Assembly: GCF_002159915.1 (NCBI RefSeq)
Contig: NZ_NFJP01000017.1
Location: forward strand, 1 to 64,000
DNA: 64,000 bases
Direction: 5' to 3'
Source of the DNA: Gordonibacter sp. An230
Lineage (GTDB): Bacteria > Actinomycetota > Coriobacteriia > Coriobacteriales > Eggerthellaceae
Shown here one piece after another: positions 45,644 through 55,682 of this stretch (within the stretch, counting starts at the first letter, position 1; each line of letters begins with the position of its first letter). The notes under the pieces are model-generated. The model saw only the letters and a program-made list of their open reading frames with translations, was not told the origin of the DNA and did no database searches. The position numbers and the translations under genes are program-made.

Positions 45644-47248
45644 TTACGAGAGGCCGAGGGCGCTCCGCGCGGCAATCCGCCCGAACACGAGGCATTCGGA
45701 CAGGTTGCACGACCCTTGGTAAAGATGCGACCAGAGCGATCCGAACTCGCCGGCAGAATACAGGCCCGGGATCGGATCGCCTTTCGTGTCGAGGATCTGC
45801 GCCTTCGCATTCCGGCGCGGCCCTCCGTCTGTGTTGAGCAGCTCGCAGCACAGTTTCATCGCGTAGAACGGCCCGTTGGCAACGGGATTGAGCGTCGAAG
45901 GCGGGCGATGGAAGGACACGTCCTCACCCTGCGAGCAGTACGAGTTCCAAAGGTCCACCGTCTTCTTCAGCTCGTCCGCGGGAACGTCGATGAGATCGGC
46001 GAGCTCTTCGATGGAGTTGGCGGAAACCGCAAACCCGTCCGCCACCGGATCTCCCGAGCCTTCGACGTAGGCATCGCCCGCACGATCTTGGTCGTAGACG
46101 AACCACATCACCGAAGGCAGGGGCAGAAGGGACCATTCGCCACCGAACTGCTGATGCCCGTGGCGGCACCCCACGTCGCCCTCAAGCGACGCCAGCTTAT
46201 CAGACTGCGGCCATCCCGACACCGACATGTCCCAGTCCATGAAGAACCGACGGCCATTGACGGCCACGGTTATGCCGTTTTGCTTGTTGATCTTTCGATA
46301 GGCGCAGTACTTGCTCCCGTCAAGGGCGACGGCATTCGTCCAAAACCCCGCGCACGAATGCATATGCCACATGTCCGCCCCGATCCTTGCGCATATGCGA
46401 TGCCCGTCGCCCGTGTTACCAAGACCGGCCACTGGGTGAGCGTGGGGAGCGGAAAGGTAGTCTTGCCGCATGACCGAGTCGTTCTCGAAGCCTCCGCAGC
46501 ACATGACGACGCCCTTGTTCGCCTTGGCGCGCGTCTCTTTCCCATCGTCGTCATACACGACCCCGACGACGGCGCCGCTGTCGGGATCGAGCACGAGATC
46601 GGTCAGAGGCGCCTTGGTCTTCTCGGTGACAACGTCGTCGTGGGCCTCGACCACCGACAGGGCAAACTGGGATATGTGCTTGAAGCTTTTGGATCCTTTC
46701 TTGTCGAAGCTCATATAGCGATACGATTCCGAATGAGGAAGCTCGCCAAACTCGCCTTTTCCGGAGCCATCCTCGTTCGTGAATTTCATATCGGATTCAT
46801 CCGCGCCAAGCCCAATCACCCAATCGCGCAACCCGGCACTTCCTTCGGCGAACGCCTCCAGAATATCGTCGGGAGTTGCCGTGTACTCCCCTCTCAGCGC
46901 CTTGAGGTACTTCGCAAACGCCGCGGCGTCGTCGGTGTACGTCACGCTTCCAGATGAGTACTGGCTGTTGCCACCTCCGGCAGGTTGCTCGCTTTTCTCG
47001 AGCAACAGACACGTGGCCCCCTCGCCCTCTGTGGCCACCGTGATAGCGGTCGCAAGTCCGGCAAGGCCGGCCCCTACGACGACAACGTCGTACTCCTCAT
47101 CCCAGGTCGCATCGTCGGAATTCGGTAATGCGTCCTGAGAACCCCTCGGTGAGCATCCCGTCAAACCAAGTACCGATCCTCCGACCACCCCAAGCATCCC
47201 CAAGCCAGCCGCTTTCACAAACCCGCGTCTCGTCGTCTTTCCTTTCAT
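45644..47248 (-). CDS. Tat-exported FAD-binding reductase B (fumarate reductase-like)
   Basis: This 534-residue flavoprotein has a twin-arginine signal (TTRRGFVKAAG, Arg7-Arg8) ending in a lipobox-like LTGC (Cys32), an FAD fold (VVVVGAGLAGLATA) and a C-terminal block PIPGLYSAGEFGSLW...CLVFGRIAARSAL close to fumarate/urocanate-type reductases. No FMN or heme domain is present. The ATG has a GGAGGAGG site. It diverges from the LuxR-type gene at 47.5 kb. The substrate is unknown. Confidence 0.9.
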   Translation of the reverse strand: MKGKTTRRGFVKAAGLGMLGVVGGSVLGLTGCSPRGSQDALPNSDDATWDEEYDVVVVGAGLAGLATAITVATEGEGATCLLLEKSEQPAGGGNSQYSSGSVTYTDDAAAFAKYLKALRGEYTATPDDILEAFAEGSAGLRDWVIGLGADESDMKFTNEDGSGKGEFGELPHSESYRYMSFDKKGSKSFKHISQFALSVVEAHDDVVTEKTKAPLTDLVLDPDSGAVVGVVYDDDGKETRAKANKGVVMCCGGFENDSVMRQDYLSAPHAHPVAGLGNTGDGHRICARIGADMWHMHSCAGFWTNAVALDGSKYCAYRKINKQNGITVAVNGRRFFMDWDMSVSGWPQSDKLASLEGDVGCRHGHQQFGGEWSLLPLPSVMWFVYDQDRAGDAYVEGSGDPVADGFAVSANSIEELADLIDVPADELKKTVDLWNSYCSQGEDVSFHRPPSTLNPVANGPFYAMKLCCELLNTDGGPRRNAKAQILDTKGDPIPGLYSAGEFGSLWSHLYQGSCNLSECLVFGRIAARSALGLS

Positions 47249-47328
47249 TACCTCCTCCTTCTGTCGCTCTTCGAAACCGAATGCCCAAAAGCTATCGTGT
47301 TCTCTTTACCCCCAAAACGCAAAAACCG

Positions 47329-47340
47329 GGTGAAAACGCC
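47329..47340 (-). promoter_or_regulatory. 12-base motif shared with the OYE unit promoter
   Basis: GGCGTTTTCACC lies on the minus strand, 81-92 bases before the start of FAD reductase B. The same 12 bases occur at 58927-58938, at the start of a duplicated site upstream of the Old Yellow Enzyme-type gene, in the same orientation relative to the enzyme gene. Confidence 0.4.
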
Positions 47341-47434
47341 CCTCCCCTTTCGACGCCCTGCCACAAGCGGGACTAGTCCGTGCGGGGTGAGGCCTTTGAT
47401 AGCGCGACCACCCCTACGAGATTCGGATCCCGCC

Positions 47435-47463
47435 TTGCACCCAACTGACCACTTGCCTACAAT
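47435..47463 (+). promoter_or_regulatory. Promoter of a LuxR-type gene
   Basis: TTGCAC (47435-47440) and TACAAT (47458-47463) are 17 bases apart. This is the same pair of hexamers and spacing as in the riboflavin operon promoter. The TACAAT overlaps a possible ATG at 47462, making that start unlikely. Confidence 0.65.
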
Positions 47464-47500
47464 GGTCGAAGGGGATCTTGTCGAATCGACATGGGAAAAC

Positions 47501-48982
47501 ATGATTGAAGCAGTAAAAGATTCCATCGCCAAGTACTTTTCGTCTGTGAATGAGCAGGCGCCGTTTCTCGGCTATCTCGGTGCTGCCTTCTGGTCCGCAT
47601 GGATCCTTGCTACAAGCGGAGTGCAAGATTGGGTTTCATCCTCATTCGGGGCAGAATCGGCCCTCTCAGCGACATACGTCGAAACGAGAACTGTGGCAAT
47701 CGCAGCGCTCGTCCTCTTCGCCTTCCTCGGGCACAAGACGACCAAGCTTCTCGAAAGCAAAAGGATCATGCTCCTCGCCTCACTCGCAGCCGTAGCGGGA
47801 AATGTCCTCCTAGCCTCGTCATGGCTTCCCTCTACCGTCTCGACAACACTGCTTCACACAGGTTCTTTGCTCTCAGGATGCGGCATGGCCTTTCTGTTGA
47901 TAAAGACAGGATTGCTTTACAGCACCCTCTCCCCTTGGAGAGCCATGCTCTTGTTCATGGTCTCCCAGATGATCGCAGCGTGCCTGTACCTCGTCATCAC
48001 AGTCGCACCCACCGAAGCGTCAACCGTAGCGTTCTGCAGCCTCCCTCTCGCCGCCGCCGTGACTTTCGCACTCGTTCCGAAATCTTTTCGCGGCAAAAGG
48101 AGGGTCTCCGAAAGCCGGGGCGCCATCGACGGCTTCGCACGACTCGTCCTCATGATCTTCGCATTTCGGCTCTGCTCAAATTACGTCAAGACGCTCCTCG
48201 CGGCTTCTCAGACGTCAGATTCCATAGAACTCGGGGTCGTCGGAAACATCCTGCTCAAAATGCTCGTGGCCTTCGCGTTCATCTGCTACGCCTTCAACGC
48301 GAGCAAGAAGGTCGATTACGGACGCGTATGCTATTTCCTCTTTGTGGGGTCCACGATGACACTTGCCGTGATTCCCCTTTTCAAGGATCAAGCGCCGCTA
48401 TTCTACGCGCTCAGCGGCACGTTAAGCGGGCTCACGGGAAGCATCGCTTTCTGTATCTTCGCCTACATCTGCTTCCAATCAAAGGCCTCACCCACTCGAG
48501 CATTCGGCTTCGGTTATGCAGCAGTTCTACTTGGAAGCCTGCTCGGGCAGGTGCTCGGCGGTCAAGCCGGAATGTTGATATCCCATGAAAGCCTGTCTTC
48601 GGCGCCATTTCTCGCGGCCGCGTATGCTTTGATACTGCTCGCGCTCCTCGCGTTTTCGCCGCGCCAGCTTGACAAGTTGGCGGCCCCGGAAAAATATGAA
48701 GACGCGCTGGATCTCACCAAGAAACGGGAAGCAGCAGATGCCGAGACCTTCACCGCGCGCTACGACATCGTCGCGCGGAAGTACCGCTTGACTGATCGAG
48801 AGCGCGAGGTTCTCGAGCTTCTCGCAAGCGGACACGGGCGCGCTTACGCTGCAAACCGCCTACACGTGTCGATCAACACCGTAAGGTCACATTCGCGAAG
48901 CATCTACACCAAGCTTGATGTCCACTCCCATGCGGAACTCATGACAGTACTCGACCGCACCGAAACCCGGCCATCCGGATAA
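47501..48982 (+). CDS. Membrane-embedded LuxR-type regulator, next to FAD reductase B
   Basis: This protein of about 493 residues has about twelve hydrophobic segments and a C-terminal LuxR helix-turn-helix (LTDREREVLELLASGHGRAYAANRLHVSINTVRSHSRSIYTKLDVHSHAELMTVL). The start is uncertain: ATG 47462 overlaps the -10 box, so ATG 47501 is preferred although its ribosome site is weak. Its codon use and base composition are noticeably less GC-rich than the neighbouring genes, a hint of separate origin. It diverges from FAD reductase B. Confidence 0.85.
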   Translation: MIEAVKDSIAKYFSSVNEQAPFLGYLGAAFWSAWILATSGVQDWVSSSFGAESALSATYVETRTVAIAALVLFAFLGHKTTKLLESKRIMLLASLAAVAGNVLLASSWLPSTVSTTLLHTGSLLSGCGMAFLLIKTGLLYSTLSPWRAMLLFMVSQMIAACLYLVITVAPTEASTVAFCSLPLAAAVTFALVPKSFRGKRRVSESRGAIDGFARLVLMIFAFRLCSNYVKTLLAASQTSDSIELGVVGNILLKMLVAFAFICYAFNASKKVDYGRVCYFLFVGSTMTLAVIPLFKDQAPLFYALSGTLSGLTGSIAFCIFAYICFQSKASPTRAFGFGYAAVLLGSLLGQVLGGQAGMLISHESLSSAPFLAAAYALILLALLAFSPRQLDKLAAPEKYEDALDLTKKREAADAETFTARYDIVARKYRLTDREREVLELLASGHGRAYAANRLHVSINTVRSHSRSIYTKLDVHSHAELMTVLDRTETRPSG

Positions 48983-49520
48983 GCCGTCCTTAGAGAAAGA
49001 AGCGGCGGCGGCCTCACCTGATAACGCAGCTACTCTATGCGGGCAGAGAGCCGTCGCACGGCATGCGTGTCACCTTTGGCAATCACAGCCCCTCGCATAT
49101 CGCTTGACATCGCAAGAACTCGCGACACCTCGACCTTTCTTTCCTCAGTTTGCCAAGGCGGTTCCGCCGCAACTGGACGCCTGCCGAAGTCGCCGATCTA
49201 GACACCGACGATCCGGCAGCCAGACTATCCGATCCGTGCTGCTAGGACGCGGGAGGCGCACCTCACTCTTCGATGAGCACCCGCAAACCTCGGGATTCCA
49301 AGACGCTGCGCAGATGCACTAAGGCATCGGCCGCCTTTGCGAACGTCCCTTCCCACGACGTCCCACGACCGCAGAGCTATTCTCCACATGCGCGTTTCGA
49401 CCGCCTTAAGCAATGCGTAAGAACGTTGACAACTCCTTCCCAACGCCGAGGGCCTTCGGCGGCCACCCCGGTTTGCGATGCCCGCCGATCCCAAAGTTGC
49501 CTGCGGCACGAAGGGCGCAC
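48983..49520. other. Gene-free spacer, about 540 bp
   Basis: This region lies between a LuxR-type gene and cspA. It is of lower GC than its surroundings. A minus-strand stretch at about 49264-49377 reads like the last 37 residues of a helical protein (SWEGTFAKAADALVHLRSVL then ESRGLRVLIEE) but has a stop just before it and no start, so at most it is a remnant. Confidence 0.4.
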
Positions 49521-49553
49521 AAAAAAATGCCCCTGCTTCCCGCAGGGGCATTT
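49521..49553 (-). terminator. Terminator of cspA
   Basis: On the minus strand AAATGCCCCTGC and GCAGGGGCATTT are perfectly complementary with a 5-base loop, followed by a T run (TTTTTTT overlapping the stem base). Strong intrinsic terminator. Confidence 0.9.
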
Positions 49554-49572
49554 CGGCGTTGGCAAAAGACGC

Positions 49573-49776
49573 TTACAGCTTCACCACGTTGCTCGCCTGG
49601 AGCTTGCCGTTCTGGCCGGTGGTGACGTCGAATTCGACCGCTGCACCCTCGTCGAGAGTCTTGAACCCGTCCATCTTGATCTCGGAGAAGTGGACGAAGA
49701 GATCCTCGCCGTCGTTCTGGGAGATGAAGCCGTAGCCCTTCTCGGGATTGAACCACTTCACAGTACCTTGCGCCAT
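49573..49776 (-). CDS. cspA: Cold-shock protein
   Basis: This 67-residue single cold-shock domain has both RNA-binding motifs ([12 protein letters not shown] and DLFVHFSEI). It binds single-stranded RNA/DNA and acts as an RNA chaperone. The ATG at 49776 is the standard family start ([10 protein letters not shown]) and has an AAAGAGGA site upstream. It has its own strong terminator. Confidence 0.97.
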   Translation of the reverse strand: MAQGTVKWFNPEKGYGFISQNDGEDLFVHFSEIKMDGFKTLDEGAAVEFDVTTGQNGKLQASNVVKL

Positions 49777-49924
49777 CTTAAATCCTCTTTCCTCTCCCCG
49801 ATCCCTCGGGAAGGTAACACTGCGTGCTGCGTGGCGGCAGCACTCGCCCTCACCTCGAGAGCACTCGTCCACTATACGCCATACGGAGGGAAAAATGGTC
49901 GGGATTCTGCTTTTCGCGCCTTTT

Positions 49925-50431
49925 TTACCGATCCGTTGACTGGAGGGCTGCGAAACGCTCGCAACTCTCGAGCGTCTGCGCGTAATCCTGTCGGTACGCG
50001 GCCACCTCCTCCTCGAGCTCAGAAAGGGCCGCGTCGTCCATGAGCGCGGAGCGGGCGTCGTCCACCGAAGCGAACGGCCCCTTCTCGAGCGCGCAGCTCA
50101 ACGCGCGCTCGGCGTTTCGGCATGGCCCGACGCAGTATCCGCGCAGCGCCGCCGCCTGAAGCACGGCGCGGCGCGCCTTGCCCACGGCGTCCCCACCTCG
50201 TCCGTCGCCGACGGCAGGGCCGCATTCGCTCGCATGGGCGAGGCCCCTTTCGGTGGCGGCCAGCCGCTCCTCGGCGGCTGCAAGCAGCGCGGAGCGCGAT
50301 GCGCGCTCGGCCTCAAGGCGCACCACGCGTTTCGCCTCGCGCGCACGGGCAAGACGCTTCCCCTGCCTCCGCATGGCCGGCAACCGGCCGAGCAATTCCC
50401 TCAAATGGGTGAAATCGGCATCGGCATCCAT
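49925..50431 (-). CDS. Hypothetical coiled-coil protein
   Basis: This 168-residue protein, rich in Ala, Arg and Glu, is predicted mostly helical with heptad-like patterns ([23 protein letters not shown]). It has three Cys, two of them in GYCVGPC. I do not recognise a family. It starts 7 bases after the stop of FAD reductase C on the same strand and may be co-transcribed, but it has no signal peptide, so it would not join the enzyme outside. Codon pattern supports a real gene. Confidence 0.6.
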   Translation of the reverse strand: MDADADFTHLRELLGRLPAMRRQGKRLARAREAKRVVRLEAERASRSALLAAAEERLAATERGLAHASECGPAVGDGRGGDAVGKARRAVLQAAALRGYCVGPCRNAERALSCALEKGPFASVDDARSALMDDAALSELEEEVAAYRQDYAQTLESCERFAALQSTDR

Positions 50432-50438
50432 AACCGCA

Positions 50439-52121
50439 CTACGCTTTCACCTGGTCGTACACGCCGGCAAGCTGCTCGCCCAGGCATTTGCCCTCAACAA
50501 GGCAGCGGCCATGGCTGTTGCCCTGCACGTTGATGGGGTAGTCGTAGGCGTAGATGTCCCCCGCGCAGTTGCCGATGGCGTAAAGGCCGGGCACCGGTTC
50601 GTCGGCGTCGTCGAGCACCTCGAAGTCGTCCGAGATATGGATGCCCCCGCACACGGCAAGCAGCCCGGGCGCCACCATGCACGCTGTGAAAGGGCCTTCC
50701 TTTATGGGGTAGAGGAAATGGGCCTCTTTGTAGAAATCCACGTCCTCGCCTGCCTCGCATCGCTCGTTGTACCGCTCGACCGTCGCAAGAAACTCGTCTT
50801 TGTCCACCTCGATCAGCTCCGCCAGCTCCTCGAGCGTGTCGGCGCGTTTGTAGTAGACAGGAGCGCTCTCCAGCCCTTTCTCGACCGTCTGCGTATGGGC
50901 GTCAACCGCCGTCTGGTAATCGGTGCCGAAGGCGCGGAAGCTGTCCCAGAACATGCCGCCGCCGTACTGTAGGCTGTCGAGCAAATCGGTTTGCCAGTTG
51001 GCGTCGAAGATGGACCAAGCATGGTCGGCGCCGCCGTTCACCATAACGCCGACGCACTTGCCCTGCACCCAGGTGGCCTCGTTCATGAAGCGCTTTCCGT
51101 CGGGGTTCACGAACAGGAAAGGCCCGTGGAACGCGGCGGCAGCCTGAGGATGCATCATGGTCGGCCACGGGGCCGCCTGGAAGGTGCCGCCCGCCCAGGC
51201 GGCCATGTTGTGGCCGTCGCCCACGTTTCCTTGGTCTGAGCACAAGCGCGTCATCACCTTGAAGGCGATCGGCGCGAACTCCTCGAGGTACTCGTCGTTG
51301 TAGCTCACATCTCCCGTGGCAAGAACCACGCCTTTGCTTGCGTTGTACTGCACGTAGTCGCCCTCTTTGCCCTGGCAGATAGCGCCCGTCACCCTGCCGT
51401 CGCCGTCTTGCACGAGCTGCACGGCAGGCATCTCGTAAACGAACTGCGCGCCCGCAGCCACCGCCTCGGCCTCAAACAGGTACTCCACGAAGTCGGCTGC
51501 CGAGTGCTGCTCGAACACCTCGCCGCCCATGATCATATGGTAGCAGTCGATCTCGGGATGCACCGCGCTGCGCGACCCGACGGTGACCATGCAGGTCGCA
51601 CCGTTTTTCTCAGCCAGGTCGAGAAGCCAGTTCATGCAGCGCTCGGACTCGCGGAACCACTTCGCCACGAGCGATTCACGACAGCGATTGCCGCATGTGG
51701 ACACCCATCGCTCCATCTCGATGGGCTTGTCGAAGCTGATGCCCAGCTTGTCCAGCTCGCGCGATCCGATGGCGCCCGTGCCACCTACGCCGTGGCCGTT
51801 GAGCATGGCGTCCTTCTCCACGAGGATCACCTTCGCGCCGTTCTCGGCCGCGCTGAGCGCGCAGCACGTGCCGGAATAGCCCCCGCCGATGACGAGCACC
51901 TCGGTGTCCACCGTCTCCTTGATCCGCTCGGCGGCGATGGGCTCGGGCTTGACCTCCCACGTATGGGAGCCCTGCCCTCCCGCCGTACCCGTCCCCCCGT
52001 CGTCCGACGAATCCGGCGACTGAGGGCTGCACCCAACGACGCCGAGCGCCGCAACGCTCGCTGCGCTCAGAGCCGCCCCTTTGAGCAGGCTTCTCCTTGA
52101 AATCCTCGTCGATGCACCCAT
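50439..52121 (-). CDS. Tat-exported FAD-binding reductase C (fumarate reductase-like)
   Basis: This 560-residue flavoprotein has a twin-arginine signal (SRRSLLKGA, Arg9-Arg10) ending in a lipobox-like VVGC (Cys31), an FAD fold (VLVIGGGYSGTCCALSAAENGA) and a C-terminal FAD contact (PVPGLYAIGNCAGDIYAYDYPIN). It belongs to the FAD-binding-2 family. No FMN or heme domain. The ATG has a GGAGGAACGAC site. Unlike the other units it lies downstream of its LuxR-type gene on the same strand, 165 bases away. The substrate is unknown. Confidence 0.9.
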   Translation of the reverse strand: MGASTRISRRSLLKGAALSAASVAALGVVGCSPQSPDSSDDGGTGTAGGQGSHTWEVKPEPIAAERIKETVDTEVLVIGGGYSGTCCALSAAENGAKVILVEKDAMLNGHGVGGTGAIGSRELDKLGISFDKPIEMERWVSTCGNRCRESLVAKWFRESERCMNWLLDLAEKNGATCMVTVGSRSAVHPEIDCYHMIMGGEVFEQHSAADFVEYLFEAEAVAAGAQFVYEMPAVQLVQDGDGRVTGAICQGKEGDYVQYNASKGVVLATGDVSYNDEYLEEFAPIAFKVMTRLCSDQGNVGDGHNMAAWAGGTFQAAPWPTMMHPQAAAAFHGPFLFVNPDGKRFMNEATWVQGKCVGVMVNGGADHAWSIFDANWQTDLLDSLQYGGGMFWDSFRAFGTDYQTAVDAHTQTVEKGLESAPVYYKRADTLEELAELIEVDKDEFLATVERYNERCEAGEDVDFYKEAHFLYPIKEGPFTACMVAPGLLAVCGGIHISDDFEVLDDADEPVPGLYAIGNCAGDIYAYDYPINVQGNSHGRCLVEGKCLGEQLAGVYDQVKA

Positions 52122-52286
52122 GTCGTTCCTCCTCGCTCAAACGGTTTCCCTTCCGCGGTTCAATCGCCCGCGATTTGAAGCGAAGCTTATCCTCGGGCGG
52201 AAAGACGCCGCATCCCATGATTCGGGTTGTTCGGAATCGCCGCAGGTAGGCGTTGGAGAATCCCCTGTTTTACGGGGTGTCCGCAA
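52122..52286. promoter_or_regulatory. Intergenic control region before FAD reductase C
   Basis: This 165-bp region contains CCCCTGTTTTACGGGG (52262-52277), a short inverted repeat near the LuxR stop codon that may be a weak terminator or an operator. On the coding strand it reads AAACAGGGGATTCTC, similar to the site upstream of FAD reductase A. Confidence 0.45.
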
Positions 52287-53792
52287 TCAATCGAGCAGAT
52301 CGACGAGCTCTTGGCGAGAGTGGACTCCCGCCTTGCGGTAGATGCTTTTCATGTGGTCTCGCGCCGTGTTCTCGGAGATGTAGAGCTTGCGGGCGATGGC
52401 GGGCACGTTGTTGCCCCGCAGCACGAGGGCCACCACTTCGCGCTCACGGGGGCTGAACGGCTCAGCCAAGCCGAGCGCATCGCAGCGCGCGTCGAGCGCA
52501 ACCGAGCGGTCCGACTCGGCGCGGGTGCCGGACGCGCCCGGTTCCGGCAAGGACGCGGGCTCTGCAAGGGGGGCGCTGCCGCCCACCACAGCCACGTCGA
52601 TGCGGGTCCCTTCATGGACGGGTGCCGCATCGCTTCTGCGCCCATGACGGCAAAACGACATGAAGAGCAGCACCATGGAAAGCGCGTATACGCACAAGAA
52701 CAGCACGTTCACACCCAAGGAGAAGTCGTATGCGACGATGGGACCGAGCCCTTTGCCCACCGCATCCCCTGCGAACATGGCCGCGAGCGTAGGGCCCACG
52801 CACAGCACATACGTTTGGGCCGCCGGCGCGCCCCGCTCGCTCGAGTACACCGCGCATGTCACGATGAGCAGCAGGTTCAGCACCTCGAACCCGAGCAGCA
52901 ACATGCCCACCAGAAGCGGCGCGAACTGCACGCCCAGAAGCGGCGGCAGCATGAGCACTCCCGTCACGAGCGGGAACAGCACCTGGTACACCCGCAGCGC
53001 CTCGAATCCGCGCTCAGAGAACAGCTCGATGAGCAGCACCGCCGCGGACGCGAGTGCCAAGCCTCCAAGCCCCGCCGCAGACGACGCGTCTGCCGAAACC
53101 GAGAACAAACCGGCCACGAGCTGCCATGCGAACCCGACGGCGCACGTGCAGAACACCGGCTTCCACAGCACCCGCGCTGCGGCAGCCGCGAGCGCACGCG
53201 ACATGCGCGCAGGGGGATCGGCGGGCACGATCTCGGACAAGCTCAGTCGCAAGGTGGCGGCCGATGCGACCGGCAGCACGCCGACGACGCATGCGATCCT
53301 GACACCGTCGGGCAGCATGCCGAGCACGGCGCTCACAAGAGCGGACAGGACCGCCGACAAAGGGATGCAAATGGCCGTGCGGGATGCACCCTCCGACGCG
53401 AAGAACTGCTGCCATGCCGCGTAGAAGAACCCGGTCGCGCCGCCGACGAGCACTCCGGCCAGCGCAGCCGCGGCAAAAGAGGGCGCTCCTCCGGGACGAA
53501 ACGCCACGCTGAACACAAGCGCCCCTGCGGCCAACAGAACGCCCGCAGCGTACGCGAGGCGCGGCGGGAACGCCGAAACGCGGCGCTCGGCGAGCGCCGC
53601 CGACGCCACCGCCGCGATGACGCAAACCTGCTGGCACGCTTCGAACAGGCGAAGCGCCGCTTCGCCAATGGGCGAGCCGTCCACATCAGCGGAAGCCGAT
53701 AGGCCGCCGAACGCAACCGCCCACACGAAGGCGAATCCCACATGGTGCCAACGCAGCGACGATATCAACGCTCTTGCTTTCGCGCCCGACAA
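52287..53792 (-). CDS. Membrane-embedded LuxR-type regulator, next to FAD reductase C
   Basis: This 501-residue protein has about twelve hydrophobic segments, an acidic/Pro-rich linker, and a C-terminal LuxR helix-turn-helix (FSPREREVVALVLRGNNVPAIARKLYISENTARDHMKSIYRKAGVHSRQELVDLL). The TTG start at 53792 is preferred because GGGGAGGG lies 5 bases before it; an upstream frame adds residues without a ribosome site. It lies in tandem upstream of FAD reductase C. Confidence 0.86.
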   Translation of the reverse strand: MSGAKARALISSLRWHHVGFAFVWAVAFGGLSASADVDGSPIGEAALRLFEACQQVCVIAAVASAALAERRVSAFPPRLAYAAGVLLAAGALVFSVAFRPGGAPSFAAAALAGVLVGGATGFFYAAWQQFFASEGASRTAICIPLSAVLSALVSAVLGMLPDGVRIACVVGVLPVASAATLRLSLSEIVPADPPARMSRALAAAAARVLWKPVFCTCAVGFAWQLVAGLFSVSADASSAAGLGGLALASAAVLLIELFSERGFEALRVYQVLFPLVTGVLMLPPLLGVQFAPLLVGMLLLGFEVLNLLLIVTCAVYSSERGAPAAQTYVLCVGPTLAAMFAGDAVGKGLGPIVAYDFSLGVNVLFLCVYALSMVLLFMSFCRHGRRSDAAPVHEGTRIDVAVVGGSAPLAEPASLPEPGASGTRAESDRSVALDARCDALGLAEPFSPREREVVALVLRGNNVPAIARKLYISENTARDHMKSIYRKAGVHSRQELVDLLD

Positions 53793-53897
53793 CGAAACCC
53801 TCCCCTTTGGCTCGACCCAACCCTTCCCGTCGCGGCCCGATACGCCCCAAACCACGGACAACACGTCGACCCGACGAGAAAAGGCCGAAAGACGGGG

Positions 53898-54479
53898 CTA
53901 CCCCCGAAGCTCGGGGCTTTCGACCTTATCGGGAAAACCGCCGGACGCGGCGCGCCCGACTTCGTCGGAACGCCCGCTGCGCCCATCGGGACGCAGAGTC
54001 TCGACGAGGGAGGGCTCGACCTTTTCGGGCGGCGCCTCGAAGCCAAGCGCCTCCATGGTCGAAAACGCCTCTTCGGAAACATCACCGTCAATCTCGTCGA
54101 GCAGGCGCATCGCATCCTCGGGATCGTCGGGCAGATCGAGACCGTAGGCGTCTGCGAGGGCGCGGGCCTGCTTCTCGCGCAAGTCGGCCAGGTCGTGCTC
54201 GTCCGCATCGCGCAAGTAGCGCGATGCGAGCAGCAGGCTGCGCGCGACGTAGTCCACGACGCGCGGATCGACGCCCGACACCTGCACAACGCTCGCGACG
54301 GAGTCGGGAGCAAGCGACAGCAGGGCCTCCCCGTCCATGTCAACCGCTTCGCCGACGGCGTCCTCGAGCATGTCGGCGGCGCGACGCGGATCGCGCTCCT
54401 TCTCGGCTTTCGTCCAGCTGCGTCGAACGACCTCGGCGAACTGGAGCAGTATGCGCATGAGATAGTCTCGCTCAAGCAT
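53898..54479 (-). CDS. DUF6483-like protein
   Basis: This 193-residue, mainly helical acidic protein starts MLERDYLMRILLQFAEVV, which resembles the start of DUF6483 proteins (cytosolic, of unknown function). A central helical-repeat-like stretch spans about residues 40-110, and the C-terminal 50 residues look disordered. The ATG at 54479 has an AAAGGAACC site. It follows ruvB by 83 bases on the same strand. Family assignment is from memory of the N-terminal pattern. Confidence 0.65.
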   Translation of the reverse strand: MLERDYLMRILLQFAEVVRRSWTKAEKERDPRRAADMLEDAVGEAVDMDGEALLSLAPDSVASVVQVSGVDPRVVDYVARSLLLASRYLRDADEHDLADLREKQARALADAYGLDLPDDPEDAMRLLDEIDGDVSEEAFSTMEALGFEAPPEKVEPSLVETLRPDGRSGRSDEVGRAASGGFPDKVESPELRG

Positions 54480-54562
54480 CCGGTTCCTTTCTCGCAAACT
54501 GCGTCGCAAGCGGCGATGCGCCTCTCGATGGAGGGAGCAGGGCCTCGCGACTCAAGATTCTA

Positions 54563-55642
54563 TCAGGTCGGCGGCTTTGGCAAACCCAGATGATCGTAAG
54601 CCCGCTCAGTGGCAACGCGGCCCTTCGGCGTGCGCAGCATGAGACCCTGCTGCATGAGAAACGGCTCGTACACGTCTTCGAGCGTATCCGGGTCCTCCGA
54701 GAGCGCCGAAGCGAGCGTGGTCAGGCCCACGGGACGACCGCCAAACTGCACCGCGAGCAATTCGAGGATGCGATTGTCCATGCCGTCGAGGCCAAGCGCG
54801 TCAACCTCGAAGAAACTCAAGGCCTGAGCTGCCACGTCTTCGTCGATGATGCCGTCGCCTCGCACCTGCGCCCAGTCGCGCACGCGCTTGAGCAGACGGT
54901 TCGCCAAGCGCGGCGTGCCACGGCTGCGCCGGGCGATCTCGAGCGCCCCGTCCTCGGCGATGCTCACGCCAAGGATGGACGCCGAGCGCCTCACGATGGA
55001 GGCCAGCTCCTCTGGCGTGTAGTACTGCAGACGAAACACGATGCCAAAGCGGTCGCGCAAGGGCCCCGTCAGAAGGCCCGTGCGCGTGGTGGCGCCGATG
55101 AGCGTGAAGCGCGGCAGGTCGAGGCGGATGGAGCGCGCAGCCGGTCCCTTGCCCACCACGATGTCGAGCGCGAAGTCCTCGAGCGCGGGGTAGAGCACCT
55201 CCTCCACCATGCGATTCAGACGGTGTATCTCGTCGATGAACAGCACGTCGCCCTCTTCGAGGTTCGTGAGGATGGCCGCAAGGTCGCCCGTGCGCTCGAT
55301 GGCCGGGCCGCTCGTCGTCTTGATGTTCGCCCCCAGCTCGTTGGCCACCACGGTGGCGAGCGTGGTCTTGCCGAGGCCCGGAGGACCCGAGAACAGGATG
55401 TGGTCCACCACGTCGCCGCGCGCCTGAGCCGCCTCGATGAGGATGGCAAGCGACTCTTTGATCTTCGTCTGGCCCAGGTAGTCGCCAAGGCGCCTCGGCC
55501 GCAGGCTGCGGTCGAGCGCAAGGTCGTCCTCGGTGAGCTCGGGAGCGACCGCCCGAGCGCGCGCAGACGGCCGATCCCCGCCGCCAAAGGCAGGATCGGC
55601 CTCGAACACGAGGCCCTCTATTTCGATGCTGTTGTCAGCCAT
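54563..55642 (-). CDS. ruvB: Holliday junction ATPase RuvB
   Basis: This 359-residue AAA+ motor drives branch migration. It has Walker [10 protein letters not shown], Walker B FIDEIHR, sensor region GATTRTGLL, and a C-terminal winged helix ending in FLMQQGL..RTPRGR-like PKGR. The ATG at 55642 has a GGAGAGG site. It follows ruvA by 40 bases in a ruvC-ruvA-ruvB operon. Confidence 0.97.
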   Translation of the reverse strand: MADNSIEIEGLVFEADPAFGGGDRPSARARAVAPELTEDDLALDRSLRPRRLGDYLGQTKIKESLAILIEAAQARGDVVDHILFSGPPGLGKTTLATVVANELGANIKTTSGPAIERTGDLAAILTNLEEGDVLFIDEIHRLNRMVEEVLYPALEDFALDIVVGKGPAARSIRLDLPRFTLIGATTRTGLLTGPLRDRFGIVFRLQYYTPEELASIVRRSASILGVSIAEDGALEIARRSRGTPRLANRLLKRVRDWAQVRGDGIIDEDVAAQALSFFEVDALGLDGMDNRILELLAVQFGGRPVGLTTLASALSEDPDTLEDVYEPFLMQQGLMLRTPKGRVATERAYDHLGLPKPPT

Positions 55643-55682
55643 GACCGCCTCTCCGTCAGAAGGCTCGGGCACGCCGACGCCC

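Noticed and set aside
49264-49377. 37-codon protein-like stretch on the minus strand near cspA
   Set aside because: Stop codon immediately upstream and no start; at most a gene remnant, not listed as a gene.
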